From: Auriscalpium vulgare
Lineage: Eukaryota > Basidiomycota > Agaricomycetes > Russulales > Auriscalpiaceae
Direction of reading: 5' to 3'
NCBI GenBank assembly: GCA_019915015.1
Contig: JAHBBC010000015.1
Coordinates: 744,001 to 808,000 of the forward strand
DNA: 64,000 bases
Part shown: in pieces, positions 10,239 to 23,300 of the stretch
How positions within the stretch are numbered: the first letter of the stretch is position 1
Layout: each line of letters opens with the position of its first letter
Notes under the pieces: model-generated
What the model saw: the letters and a program-made list of their open reading frames with translations, nothing else
What the model was told of the DNA's origin: nothing
The model's database searches: none
Program-made: the position numbers and the translations under genes

Positions 10239-11352
10239 GGCACCCACGTGTCAGAAGCCATTTGGCCCACTTCGCCGCAGGACTGGACCCGCTAGAGATG
10301 ATGGACAGCGCCGCACGGGTGGGCGAGTGTCTCAAAATTGCCGCCAGGGAGTGTGAGGGAGTGTGCAGATCAGGAGGGAAAGGAAGGGATGACGATTGTC
10401 CCTGCAGTCCTTAGTGCGTACATATGTATGCACTGGTAGTGAGACGTTGTCACCGCAGCCAGGCCCAAGCGGAAGCGCGAACTTTACATGGTACAAGAGC
10501 CGGTGACCCCGGTTCGCTTCATTCATAAGCGAGTCGAATTTGGTCGAGTGGCTTCCGCGAGGCACGCGCCGTGAGGCTATCAGGTTTCGTGAGGGAGAGT
10601 TGGCCACCCGGCTACAGTGATGGGAATTTTGTTGGACTGCATTGGGATTGCCGTTCTATTGGACCCTCATACAAGCGGGGGGAAGGTGCTGTAAGCCGAG
10701 AAGACCTGCTCTGAAGTTGTGTTGTAAAGTCTGAAACCTTACAAAGGCGCCGTACTTACCATTGCCAATTGCAGTATAATGATATGGAGGTTGGCCGTAA
10801 ACGCGTAAACCGTAGCGCTAGTTTGGTCTCCGTTGCCGAACTTGCGGAAGACAGTCGTTTCGCGCTAGCTGAAGAAATAGCAAATGAGACACTGCAGTTA
10901 GCAACGAGCATATGCAAGCATGGGCGTCAAGAGCGGATCTCCATGGCATTGCACTTACATGGCCAACCGAAACGATCCAAGGCGTTTCCGAACGTATTCT
11001 GCCTCCGGCCTGTACCATGAAAGGCGAGGCTGTGGAAAGGCAACGTTGTTGAAACTTGACGATGGTCTCCGGCGAAACCTCTCACTATGCGCGCTTGTCA
11101 GACCTATTGACGATGAGGTCAGCTACCTCCTGCGGGTCAGACACAAGATTGACGCCAATAACGGAGTCGACCAAGGGAGTAAGTCCAGCATGGCCGCTGC
11201 TGCCACCGAAGTTCGGATGTGACTGACGCGTCGTGACCGGCGTGTGATGTGCGCAGACGCGTGACTGTGTATTGCGACACGGTCGGTCACATAGTCACAC
11301 CACCTCTCCGTCTGCGACCACAACCAACTTCTCCGCTTTCCGCTTTCCAACG
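10239..11352. other. Intergenic between divergent genes
   Basis: No recognisable gene. It contains one isolated MITE end (10826-10865). The region separates the minus-strand DUF6533 copy 1 from the plus-strand gene at 11353 and should hold both promoters. Confidence 0.4.
10826..10865. repeat. Solo MITE terminus
   Basis: GTCTCCGTTGCCGAACTTGC followed by GGAAGACAGTCGTTTCG matches the left terminus of the 8249-8348 element for about 38 bp with a few changes. I see no inverted partner within several hundred bases, so it is a truncated or deleted copy. Confidence 0.7.
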
Positions 11353-12247
11353 ATGCTCTCGTTCTCGTCGCCGCCCCCGTTCACACCGCGGAGACACACC
11401 AGTCTCACTCACACGCCGCACACATCCTCTCCGCTGGCGTCATCTGCGCCTTCGTCGCCGTCGCCTGTCGCCCGCAAGACGTCGGGCAACCGCCGCGCAG
11501 AGTACAAGTCCACCGCGCCCGCGCTGCCAAAGGCCTCATCTTCTTCTCAGGGTCCGTCGCACGCGTACAAGTCGCGTCAGCGGACGTCACATGGGAGTGG
11601 CAATCTGTTTACGTCGGCCTCCACGGATGGGACCGACTCGTTCCGGACTGCTCAGCGTGAGCGCTTCAAGCAGCGCTGCATTGACCGCGCGGTGCGCGCG
11701 CGCAAGGACAAGATAGCCGGGAAGCGTCGAGCTATGACGAGCAGCGACGACGGGGATATGGACATGCTCGACGACGAAGACGAGGATGAGGACTTCATGC
11801 TCAATGACGAGGTGAGCAGTGTCCATTTGTATGCACCTGTTCAGCGAAGTGAGGTTTACACAGTTGTTTCGACGGATTATTGCGAGCGCAAATCAAAAGC
11901 AGCGGCATTCGTACCGCGTCTCGTACGAGCTTGACGTCGGCTCGTCCCTCGACCCGGACTTGCAGGACATCGCGGAGATAGAGGAGGAGTTGCTGGGTCA
12001 GTCCTGTGGTATGCTATCGATTCGATTGGCTCATTCTTGAACAGAGGATCCGTCGATTCATGAATATGACGACGATGTTCGTCCACCTTCGGAGTTTGAC
12101 GAGGAAGAACTTGCCGCCTATGCTGAAGATGCGGCATATTGGGAAGATCTCGAAGCCGTTGCGGATGATATCTTCAGCTTGAGTGACCTGGAGGACGAGG
12201 TGGGTTCAGGCGCTGTTACCATTGATGGCGATGTGGAGATGAGTTGA
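11353..12247 (+). CDS. Acidic protein with basic RxRxxR helix, possibly RPA-interacting-like
   Basis: ATG 11353 opens a Ser/Pro/Arg-rich region, then FRTAQRERFKQRCIDRAVRAR, an acidic block (DMLDDEDEDEDFM) and an intron at about 11813-11862. The next exon starts LFRRIIASANQKQRHSYR. A second intron (about 12010-12044) joins a C-terminal acidic segment (FDEEELAAYAEDAAYW) ending in TGA at 12245-12247. The basic helix near the N-terminus recalls the N-terminal motif of RPA-interacting proteins, but the Cys-rich C-terminal domain of that family is absent, so the name is only a suggestion. The composition points to a nuclear protein. Confidence 0.6.
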
Positions 12248-12406
12248 GTGTGTACACGTCCCTCGTACTGTTGTCTTCTTGTTTTCCATTCCGTTGTAAA
12301 TCCAAATACAGTGTGATACTACAGCTAGCGGTGTCATGCACAACAAACGGGAAGGGGTATGCAGGGTTCCGGGGTATCCCCAACGTCTAGGATATCATGT
12401 CGACCA

Positions 12407-14070
12407 TCAACTCTGAAATGTCGACCGCTCCACCAATTCAATGTCGCCTGGGGAATATGGCTCCCGGTCGCCACTGGATGGGCCGGAAGACGACCCGCGC
12501 GAGCGTCCCATTCCGAGTTCGATGTCGAACGTCGTAGTCAGTGCCGGTCCCACGTCCGATGTATATGTCGTTGTTGAAGGCCCGGACGTCCTCCGCGCGG
12601 CGGGGGTAGCTCGTAGGTTGAGCATGACACGGGATATCAGCGTCGAGGACATCCTGCGTAGGCAATGAGGTAAAATTCATGCAGAGGTGGACAGACGAAC
12701 ACATTTGTTAGAGTCGTGGTGGAGTCTTTCATTAGCGGCTGTGTGCTTGTCAGAGGCTGTTGGGTACATACACTGAAATATTACCGGTGCGTGTAGTAAC
12801 ATCAAGATATTCCATAGATTGACAAAAAACAGCACTCTGTAAAGCATCAGCAATTGCTAGACATCTATGTCAGGAAGAGTGCGAACGTACGTGAAATACA
12901 CAGTACCTGGTAGAGCCCAAGGTTAGCAATGCTGGCACTGTAACTCGACCCGGTATACTCACCGTCTCTGACCAGCACGTGTAGAAGCTCCCCTCCCGAG
13001 CTCAGCCCGAGCTTGAAGCCCTTATATGCAGTGAGGAGAAAGATAACCGTGTCGAAAACCATGGCCCCGCTCCAAGCAGCGGCAAGACCTGGGCAACCGT
13101 TATATTAGTAAGGGAAGCGCGGCGCAGCCTGCAGCAGAAGACCTGACTTACTACGGCCCCTGGAAGTAAATCGTTGGATCAGAGGTCCCTTTGAGAGGGC
13201 GAGCCACTAACTGAGCATCCGATACAAACTCTCTGCACCCCATCAGAACGCTTGAGATGATCCCGATGGATTCAGTGTTATCCGATGCGATCATCCACTA
13301 TGAGCGAACCAGAGAGTAATGAGCGCAGTAGAGGAATGACAATGAGTGGACGACATACGACGGCGATAGCGACGCATACAGCACCCGCGACGAGGAGAAG
13401 ACCGAGCATATAGCGGCTTCTGTTGTACAGAGCGTAGACACGTATGAGGGAGAGCACTGTCCAATAAGATTAGATGAGACTGATCGACGACGGGAGGTCC
13501 GACGCACCGCCGACTAGGATCTGGAGGACTACTTGCTGGTATTGAGAATAGGTTGTCAGGCCATTGCAGCTGGGACTTCGTTAGCGACAGGCTGTACACC
13601 GTCCCAGCGACTGCGACTCACTACTACAAGAATATCCACGTGACGAGTGGCTTAGGTTTGTGGAGAACTTATGCATACTGGTCACTCACGGACGCGCCTC
13701 CATACGTGAAGCTGTCTCTGACGAGGGGTATGTACCCGAGTACAGAGATGTATCGGTTGAGGAGGTAACACACAGACACCCATCCGAGCTTGTTCTTTGG
13801 AGGCCAGAAAAGAGCGACTTCGCGGTCCAAAACGAGCAGCCAGTCGTAGTACACTATCGCTGTGTATAAACGGCTTGTGAGATATCAGTGCTTGTATGCC
13901 CCGGGGTGTGCTTACCGAGAGGAATAACGCTAATAACGGTGGAGACAGTGCTACATAACGGGATGTGAGTGCGACGTGTGAGCCAGGCGGCTGAGCACGC
14001 ACATTTGAGTGCCTATGTCCGGGATGTTGACACCTTGAATGACGACGCTTGCGGACACTGAAAACGGCAT
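12407..14070 (-). CDS. DUF6533-type multi-pass membrane protein, copy 2
   Basis: ATG 14070 gives a first exon ending GVNIPDIGTQM at donor GTGCGTGCTCAG. The second exon encodes YYDWLLVLDREVALFWPP and LGWVSVCYLLNRYISVLGYI, the DUF6533 signature. Later exons carry RVYALYNRSRYMLGLLLVAG and MVFDTVIFLLTAYKGFKLG, then the conserved C-terminal block SRVMLNLRATP. The tail ends GDIELVERSTFQS with a stop at 12407. The predicted product has seven or so hydrophobic helices and a Ser/Thr-rich cytosolic tail. It is the closest paralog of copy 3, matching in exon order, the GTQM/GTGCGTGCTC first donor and tail sequence. Function is unknown. Confidence 0.7.
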
Positions 14071-14591
14071 GGATAGGATGACTCTATCCCCGAGCCTGCT
14101 CAGCTACGCGACGATTTAGCGTCGATTGCCTGCGGGCGCTGACAGTCAGCGACGCATTGAACGGAAGCAAATGGGGGCGTGCGTACGACTGTGGACCTCA
14201 AACTACGGGACAAAGCTCTGGACGTGGGCGAGAACGGGCATACATCCAGACGAGTTCGAGATGGTCGAGGGAAGAAGACGCAGAGAAATTCGCAGCGACG
14301 GCGGTTCGGAACTCTGCTTTGCCCGGCCGCACTGAAGCCGCACTCAAATAGCCATCATCAACACCGTAGATTAAGGCACGGGATCTGGCCGCGAGCTGAG
14401 CCCTGGGCTCTGTCAAAACATACGACCGTTGGTCTTGCTCAGTGCTCTCGAGCCGGTCTCGATCCTTTCAAATAACTACATGATACAGTACTCAACTTTT
14501 TTTACAGACATCAACGACATGGTCAGCAAATACTAATGCGCAAATCGGGGTAAACCCAAAGTCTGTCACGTCATCGCGATAAGTAGTCGGC

Positions 14592-16334
14592 CTAGGAGCT
14601 CTCATCCTTCGACCGCACAACCAGTTCTATGTCGCCCGCCAAATAGCGCTCGCGCTCGCGGCCGAACGACCCGTCTGGGGAACTTGTGAGTCCGAACCCA
14701 ATGTCGAACGTAGTGGTCAGTGGTGCTCCAACATCAGCGTAGTCGGAGGTCGTTGTTGAAGGGCCAGGTGTCCATTGCAAGATGGGAGCGGCTCGCAAGT
14801 TGATCATAACTCGAGATATTAATGTAGAGGACAGTCTGTATGGCGTGAGCTTTTGGCAGGTGCACGCAGATGATGTGAAAGACGGACATGTTGATGAACG
14901 TCGTGGTCCATGCTTTCAGAGCTGGCTGGGTGCTGGTCAGAGACAGTAATTAAGGGCATACGCTAGATAATTACCGGTCCCAACTGTTTTGTTACACGCC
15001 ACATCAACGCACAACTCAATGTCATGACGGAGTGTACTGCGTACCAATAGCATCAAGATGTTCCCAAGATTGGCAAGAAATAGGACCCTGAAGTGTATGT
15101 CAGCGGCTAGCTAATGAATCGTATTTTAGGTCGAACGTACGTGAAGTACACGGTACCTGACACCGGAGGGTTAGCGACCCTGGCGGTGCACCGCGGTCAC
15201 AACGGGGTTGCTCACCATCTCTAATCAGCACGTGCAGCAGGCCCCCTCTCGTGCTGAGACCGAGTTTGAAGCCCTTGTATGCCGTGAGGATAAATATAAT
15301 TGTGTCGAAGACAAGCACTCCGCTCCAAGCGGCGGCGAGATCTGCACACCAACCGGTCAGAATTCGCCGGGCAAGAATAGATATTGCGCTGTGGATCCAG
15401 ACTTACGTCGCCCGCTGGAAGGAAGGAGTTAGATCCAACATTTTGCTTCATCAAGTAGACACGAACTCTGCATTGCTCAACAACTGGTTGCAACCTGGAA
15501 TAGTGCTTGCGATGATCTGGACGCTTTGATTTTGATATGTCACGACGACCCACTACATACGGAGCATAGCAATCAGTAATGATGGGGAAACAGGGAGGAA
15601 GAAGACATACGACGCCGATGACGATGCTGAACAGGGCTACAGCTATGAGAAAACCGAGCACAAGTCGGCTTCGATTGTACAAAGCATACATGCGCATGAT
15701 ACAGAGGACTGTCCAACGAACAGCCGAGGCAAGCATTAGGCGAGGCGGATCAATGGTTGAAGTCAAGACTCAAGACGCACCGCCGACTAGTATCTGGAGT
15801 GCGACTTGGAAGGATTGATGGTACGCAGTCAAGCTGTGGCAACTGACCGTTCGCCGGAGTCAGACGGAACACATGAAGCCTCTGGAAACCAATCACTCAC
15901 TACTAAAGAGTAAATGGGTTAGTCGATCTGCATAGGTATGCACCCTATAGTCACTCACATTTACGGTCCCGTACGTGAAGAGGTCTCTGATGAAGGGGGT
16001 GTAACCGAGCAGGCAGATGTACCGATTGAGGAGGTAGAACACAGACACCCATCCGAGTTTGTGCGTCGGAGGCCAATAATACGCGACTTCGAGGTCTAGC
16101 ATAAGCAGCCAATCGTAGTACAAGATGGCTGTATTTCGCGGCTTGTCAATGGGCAGAAGCTTGAGGGGCGTCGGACGAGGGGACTCACCGAGGGGCGGCG
16201 CGCTTAGGGCATTGGAGATAGTTCTAGCGAGAATGAAAGCGCGTGGGCATGTTGCACTAGCCTAGCACAGCACTGAGCACGCACATTTGGGTGCCCAAGT
16301 TTAAGACATCATATGTGGCCGCTGATATTGACAT
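14592..16334 (-). CDS. DUF6533-type multi-pass membrane protein, copy 3
   Basis: ATG 16334 begins MSISAATYDVLNLGTQM at donor GTGCGTGCTCAG, exactly as in copy 2. The DUF6533 signature follows (YYDWLLMLDLEVAYYWPP, VFYLLNRYICLLGYTPF). Next come MRMYALYNRSRLVLGFLIAV and VFDTIIFILTAYKGFKLG. The C-terminal tail contains TTTFDIGFGL and LAGDIELVVRSKDESS, with the stop at 14592. The product is a predicted multi-pass membrane protein. It sits immediately downstream of nothing else on its strand and upstream of copy 2, head to tail, so the pair is a tandem duplication. Intron limits in the 15.3-15.8 kb part are approximate. Confidence 0.7.
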
Positions 16335-16560
16335 GGAGCAGACTGAACGCGCGCCCTGGCCAGCTCTCGTGGCGGCACTAGGCGCCGTCAAATGTCTGCC
16401 AAACCTAAAAGTCAGTTAGATGAACGGAAGATGGGGAGCGCTGGGTGCAGACGTAGGCGTAGACCTCAATCTACGGGACGGTGCTCTGCAGAGGAGGTGG
16501 TGGGCCGAGGACGACGGCGCATCCAGACGAGATGGAGAGCAGAGGACTTTGGGAGGAGGG

Positions 16561-17323
16561 GGAGAATACGGCGCGGATATTCAGCGGCTGGTAGCGGCCC
16601 TTATCTAGTCCTTAAGGCACAGAAGCCTCGCCCTGCAGCCTGCGCCCCGGTATCCACGCGCCGTGACGCGCGCATCTCAACTGCGTCCGTGGGCACCTTC
16701 AAAGACATTTCAAAGGTCGGGTGAGGGCGGAGTGAGCATCGATCCACCGCACAATAGCAGAGGACTTTCCAAAATCCGAAAGGTGACTGGAGCAAGCTCA
16801 TCGGAGCTGAAGCGCTGATGCCTAGATGTACAGGGACTGTTGGACAGCCTGGGAAGGCTCGAAGGAGGTCGAACAGACCGCAGCAATGCATCAGGGACCA
16901 GTAGCGGCCGTCGAACAACTCAGCAAAAATTCCCGACTTCGCAGATCTTGACACCTCTCGATGGGATTATGACTCGTTCTTGGCCTTGAGGTACCTGCCG
17001 ACCTCTGCCGACCCTGGGGTCTTTTAGCTTCTATTAGCCTTCTTGAGAATAAATCACCGGAGAGTATGACGGTCGAGCGCGTTGCCAGTGATCGAGATGA
17101 TGTTGCTATGATCGGTCGGCTAATCAGCGCCAGCGCTGGCGGCGTGGTGGCAAGTTCAAATTTCTCACAGTACTTCGAGCATCTGTCTCAGAGAGACGTC
17201 CAAGCTGACAACTGAACAAACTCAATCTGAATCAGAAGCTGTGAGCTGTAATCGTATTCTTGTTACTCTGAATACTCACAATATTGTCTACGCTCACTGA
17301 ATGCCTTCAAATGCAGCCGTCAG
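16561..17323. other. Intergenic, nothing recognised
   Basis: Short frames only, with no family resemblance. It lies between the 5' flank of DUF6533 copy 3 and the FunK1 pseudogene. Confidence 0.4.
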
Positions 17324-19907
17324 ATGACGACACCAGCTACTTACCGTCTGCCTCCGTCTGCCCTGGCCCCTCCGCATTTCTCGGGATCCAGGCGGCGCGT
17401 GACTCCGTGCTGCCCACGCCACGAGTCCGAGTCCGGACTCCGAGCCATCATCTGCATCAGCAAACAGGCCATCGACAGCCCAATGGCACACCTCGTTCCC
17501 TGCGCCCCGGACATATGGTTCAGCGCATACACCGCGGCGAGTCTGCCGTGGAATGATCAAAGCAAAGGTGCCGAGCAATTTCTTGAAAACATCGCCGGCG
17601 AGCTGCGGGGGAGCAACCTGCTCGGAGGCGAAGGCTGGACTGACAATCAAAACAACCAAGATACGCTCGCCGCTCTCGCTCCCCGCATCGCTGATGCGGT
17701 GTGCACCGCAGCCCAGAAGCACCGTCGAGGCCTCGAACCTACGACCATCGTTCAGACCGTCGTTCAGAGTCTCCCGCTGTCACGGACCCTCAGGAATGGC
17801 ATCCGAGTCGTCTTCCTGCCTCATGCTCGAGCCACCTCAGGCTCTTTCCCCCCGTCTGACAAGCTCGTTGCTCCTGACTGTCCCCTCTCTAGCAATGCTG
17901 ACGATTGCCGTGACGAATCTAGCCCCTGGGAGAACATGTACGACCATGTGCTCATAGGGGAGTTTCAATCATTCAGCGACGAGGTGAGTTCCTGCATGCT
18001 ATATACGCGTGCCCGATTCCAATCGACTCGCACAGAATGAGTGGAAAATCCTCAGCAGCGCCAAAGAAATCATGTACGATGATCCTTGCCGTCGGTTTCT
18101 GGTCGGCTTCACTGTCGAGAAAGACCACAACATGCGTCTTTGGTATTTTTGCCGAGCACACATCGGCGTTTCTGAAGCGTTCAACTACCACACCGTAGGA
18201 CGATCTCCACTGCGACCTGGTCAATTCTGACTCGCTCCCAGGAACCGATCTTTTTTATCCGTTTCCTGCTCTATGTCCCTTTCGCCCCTCGCTCCGACCT
18301 CGGCTATGACAACACCGTCCGGCGCCACAAGGTCCGCAAGGATGGAAAGGATCGCATTGCTTATTAGTATGATGGTGGAGGGTCTCCACTACCTCACCCA
18401 GGGCCACCCGATTTCAGAGGACGCCGCCTACGAGATCGTGTCGCGGGCCACACGCGTCTGGGCCGTGCGACAGATGGTATACCATGACGACGGCGTGCAC
18501 TACGATCTAACAGGCCCGATCCGCGTCCTCAAGGATGTCTGGCTTCGCGACGACGCGAAGCTCGAGCACGAGATCCATGACAGGATCTTGGACAACCTCA
18601 CGGCGCTCGACGAACGCAACGCTGCTGCTGGCGAACGCACAGAATACCGCTCTGAGGCCAAGGCTCATCTCTTGGACTTCCTGCACGACGATTGGGTCAT
18701 GATCGCGGGCGAGCGCGACATGACTGCTGCGATCGCCGATGAATCATATTGGGACGACGCCTTTATCGCGGTTGGCTCGCGGACGCCAGGCTGGTGGGGT
18801 TGCAAGATTCACTACAAACCATCAAAGCCCCCTTCCCTACAGCTTCATTGTCGCGTGCACGCTGGGACAGTCTTCAAGTAAAAATGCCAGAGCGTGTACG
18901 AGATCAAAGACTACAAGACGCTATACAGTATCGCTGCCTTGTAGACCAAGTTAAAGGTACGATTTGGTCACGTCCTGTTTCTTGTCTCTAACATGTCAGT
19001 TCACTTCATCCCTGAGATACATGCGGCTTGCGGGCTACGTCCATCGTGACGTTAGTGCTGGCAACTGCGTGTGGTTTCCTGAGGATGGTGGCACTGGCAG
19101 GGGCATACTATCGGACTTGGAGTATGCGAGGCCGTATGACGAGATAACGATCCATGACTCTACGACGGTACGCAGGCATCTTCACTTGTAGCACTCTCAA
19201 ACTGACATTCGTTAGGGTACACCATCGTTTATGGCAGCAGAATATCAGACAGGGGGCACTTCTTCGTAGACCTTGATCAAGCCCTCTCAACGTCCGAGTC
19301 GGACGTATGGCAGCTGCCGGCCGATGAGTTCTTTTCCTTCAACTTCTATCACGATCTCGAATCCCTGTACTGGGTCCTTTTTTGGTGTATCCACTGTCGT
19401 CCTCCTCGAGCGCTGCGCGACCACCGTACGTCTGAAGAGCTGAAAAGCCACTTCAACATAGTCTCCACCTCCGTCGACAAGTACATCAACTGTGATGTCA
19501 GCGGGAACAGCGAACGGTATTTGCTCGTGCGGGACAATTGCACATCGATGATCCTTCGTAGTCTCAGATCATTCTACTCCCCGGCGCTCCCGCTGATACT
19601 ACCCTTGAACTCCTGGGCGGCATTACATCGGCTTACGAGGACCTCGAGAAGACAAAGCCGCATGAGGAGTAAACAGCGGCGATGGAAGACCGAAAGCTTC
19701 ACAGAGAAGCCCTACACGGACATGGAGAAGGAACTTCTGGCGACGTTGAAGAAGATGGAGGATGATGAACGCTTGAAGGGCCTAGGTGACATTCCTGTCA
19801 TGGCACTCAAGGATCTGGATCCCAGGAAACGCGGTGCTGGGGATGAGGACGGTGCGCAACGGTCGAAAGCAAAAAAGCCGAGACTGTCGCAAGTCGACGA
19901 ACCGTAG
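17324..19907 (+). pseudogene. FunK1-type protein kinase, disrupted
   Basis: FunK1 kinases are a fungal kinase-fold family expanded in Agaricomycetes. Family landmarks in order are: the N-terminal domain from ATG 17324, EIMYDDPCRRFLVGFTVE, APRSDLGYDNTVRR, ISEDAAYEIVSRATRVWAVR, CQSVYEIKDYKTLYSI, the catalytic loop LAGYVHRDVSAGNCVW (HRD..N), LSDLEYAR in the DFG position, GTPSFMAAE, and FNFYHDLESLYWVLFW. Four lesions interrupt this order: a frame change near 18366-18372, TAA at 18879-18881, TAG at 18942-18944, and a frame change in a G-run near 19252-19262. No intron with usable splice sites removes them. The 3' end has a Lys-rich tail (KAKKPR) ending at 19907. I read it as a pseudogene with all sub-domains still recognisable. 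Confidence 0.7.
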
Positions 19908-20302
19908 AACCGTGCCTATCAGTATACTGTCATATGTTGTATCATTGTAGTTAATCATAAATGCACTACGTCGCGTTATCATCACTCTCGGGCCGCGCAG
20001 TGGCCGCCGCTCTGAGATCTGCTCAGTGCCGACGAGGCGGGCTGAGGGCTACATTGGATAAAACGAATGTTCTTCATAATGTGCCAAGCTTGACTTGGAA
20101 AGTGAAATGCGTAGTGAGATAGAATCATATTGCTAGTAATGAGGTATTGAACTCAACAGAAAGCATACAAAAAAGAGCAAACAAATAGATCAAATAAGAC
20201 ATGAGTATACCAAGAGGTAGATCCAGCTACTAGGCGTAGCGAAAACAGATACGACGAAAACAATGCGAATAAATCATAAGTCAGACAAACCAGCAGCGCG
20301 TG
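19908..20302. other. Intergenic between convergent genes
   Basis: AT-rich sequence between the FunK1 3' end and the 3' end of the minus-strand gene. No gene seen; probably both 3' UTRs. Confidence 0.4.
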
Positions 20303-23300
20303 TTACCTCCACGCGGGCTTCGCAGAAGCCCCACCACCGCCACCAATGCGCGACATGCTCTTCTGCCGCCTTAGCGCGAGCGCCTGCGCCTCGATCCTGC
20401 GCGAGCGGTCGATCTCCTCGAAGCTGCTCACGAGATCCTTCACGCTCCCGCCGCTGCTGCGCCGCGCCTGCCGCTCGCGCTCGCGCTCCTCCGCGACAGG
20501 CGTCACGGGGCGCAGGTCGACGAGGCGGCGCGGCGTGCGCGCGCGCACGACGGGGAGCTTCGACTCGGGCAGGGGCGCGTGCGCGAGGTTCACGAGGTCC
20601 TTCGGTGGCGCGGGCTTCGGGAGCGGCTTGGGCTCCGGCGTCATGACGGGCCCGCGCGGCTTCTCGAGCACCTCGGGCGGCGGCAGCGGCAGACCGGGGT
20701 GTGCGGGCTCGAAGGCTTTCGGGGCAGGTTTGGATTTGGACTTCAGGGTGGGGAGGTAGGAGAAGAAGAGGCCCTTCATGCGGCTGCCGACGCTCGGCGA
20801 GGGCGGCGGGGACGCTTCAGAGGTACCCCAGACCGGAAGCCTGCCAGAAGAGGAGGAGGCGCTGCCTGCAGCGCCCGCAGCGGCAGACTGGTCGTCGGAC
20901 TTGGAGACGTCCGCGCGGTGAACGGTGACGGCCTCCGCCATGAGATGAGAATAGCGCGGGTTCATGAGCGGAGCGGGCATCTTGGAAGAGGCATCGGAGA
21001 AAGATGGCGCGGAGAGTTTGGGTGCGGTCGCGGGTGGAAGGCCCTGCCTGCGCAGTGTGTGGATAGGTGTGAAGTCGGGCACCGTAGGGGTAGAGGAGGA
21101 TGTAGACGAGGCGCGCAGGCTGGGCGTCGGCGGCGCGACCTCGCCAGATCGCTGCTTCTTCTGCAGTGCCTTCGATCGCGTCAACAGATCATCACTACAC
21201 AACAACCTGTCAGCGCAAGTTGCCTAGGAATGAACGCAACCTCAGCTTACCGCGACCACGAGTCACCCAGACTCAATATGACCTCAAAACCACCAAACAG
21301 CTGTATAAACCGATCCGCGACGTCCTCGAGATCGACCAAGTCCACATCCCCGAGCACGCCACGGCCATACCGCTCGCCAAGCTCGAGCCGCTCGTCCGTG
21401 AAGCATGCGTCGAGCAGCTTCCAGTCGTCCTTTGTCCACATGCGCGGGCCCTCCGTGTCGATGACGACCGGCGCGCTGGACTCCGAGCTAGAGCGGTGCG
21501 TGAACGGCGAAGGCGTGCGAAACTCGCGCGCAAGGTGCGCGGGGAGCGCGCGCGCCGGCGTCGAGCGAGGCGATGACGACTTGCGCACACCCGCACCCGC
21601 GAGATCTGCGCGCCGCGCGTGTCGGATGAGCCCCTCGACGGAGGACTGCCTCCGGCGCGGCGCCTTCGAGATGAGGTCCCACTGCGCGTGCTGCTTGAGG
21701 ATTGCGGCAGCGCGGGCGGCCGCCCAGGGGTCATCGGAGACCACTTTGACGACGTTGAGGTCTGCTTCGTCGCTGCTGTCCCCGTCGGAGTCGTCTTCGA
21801 CATCTGCCTCGGGATCGCCCATTCGCTCATCCTCTTCGGGAATCTGGAACGAGAGGCATGTGTCAGAACGATCGCATATATGAGGGTTGCTACGTACCTC
21901 GATGACCTCGCGCCTGCTGAAAGTGGACGGGCCGGGTTGCGGGTCGACGGAGAGTTGGCGGTCGATGTACACTTGTTCCTCTTCGTCTTCCTCTTCGACC
22001 GACTGGGCGCGTGGGAGGGATGGAGCGCGGACACGAATCTCAGGCACCTGGTCCTCTTCGACTTCCTCTGTGATCTCACCCTGATCAACCAACGAGGTAC
22101 TTTCCTGCTGGGGAGTCTGCTGGTGTCCCTCGATGGAGACGGGCACCTTAGGGTCCTCGAAGAACGCGCTGCCTTCCACGAATCCAGAGTCGGTACCAGG
22201 TGCGTGCCTCTGCAGTTTCCGAGGTGAGCGTTGAGGTCGTTGAAGATCTTCCGATGCATGGCGTACAGGGACTGGTAGAGGTGGGGAAAGCGCACGGACG
22301 ACTTCCTGATTCGGGGAAGGCGTAGGCAGCTGAGGTTGGCTTGGGAAATGTTCCTCGGGTTGTGGTGATAAACGGTCGGCGGTGGAATTGCTGAAGTCAA
22401 GGAGATCATCGAGATCGCCGCGAGTATCGTGAGGTGACGGACTGCGCTCAACGCCTTCCATTGCATCTCGGTCTGGCACATTCGTGAAGCTTGCACCCGG
22501 AGCGAACTCTTCGCGAACGGTCTCCTCCGACTCTTGGATGTCCTCTTCATCGCTCACCATCGGTACATCCCGTTGCTCTTCCCCTTCCTCTTCTTCTTCC
22601 TCAATCGCCTTCTCTTTGCCCTTTCCCTTGAGCTTCAATGGGAACGGGCTTATCGGCCGTCCCCAGCTCTCGATCCTGTCCCTCGTACGGCTCGTAGGCG
22701 GATCCATCTTCGTTGGGACACTGGTCATGCGGAACTTCCCCGTGTACTCGCCCTCCTCGACATCGAGATCATCATCTCCGTCCGAGTGCCAATCGTCCGC
22801 AGCAGTCGCGCCGTTGAAGTCAAACATTGGTGAGAAAACCGCATCGTCGGGGGAGGAAGGTGGCAGCGTGCCGTCATGCACGAAGAAGGGGGTAGGGGAT
22901 TGGGAGGAGGAGGCCAGGGCACCGGCGGTGCGTGAGAATGAGATGTCCGCGCCAGTGCGCGAGGGTGGAGAGACGCGTGACGTCGACGGGCCGGGGGGAG
23001 TAGAGCTCGCGAGAGACGCTGACGCCTTCGCCCTGCGCAAGCGGCCGCGTAGCAGAAGCGGATCGTCCGTCGGGCTCGGCGGCGGCGCGGGCTTGCTCAG
23101 ATCGATCTCCGGCAGCTCTTCCTTGACTTTCACAACGAGCTTCAAGCGCGATACACGCGATTTGCGGGGGCTCGACTTGCGCTGCTGAGGAGATGCGATC
23201 GTAATCTCGCGGGGCGGCGTGAAGCGCTCCGCCGGGGGCTCGTAGACCCCGATTGGGGTTGAGGAGCGCGCGCGAGCGGAAGTATGGGCACGGGTGTGGG

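Larger units (their letters stand above)
12407..16560 (-). repeat. Tandem segmental duplication (DUF6533 copies 2 and 3 plus 5' flanks)
   Basis: The two units are about 12407-14310 and 14592-16560. Similarity runs through exons and introns and continues upstream of both ATGs: compare 14157-14222 with 16420-16484, both holding a CGGAAG...GTAGACCTCAA-like segment followed by CTACGGGACG/CTACGGGACAA and GCTCTG. Promoter regions were therefore copied with the genes. Confidence 0.6.
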
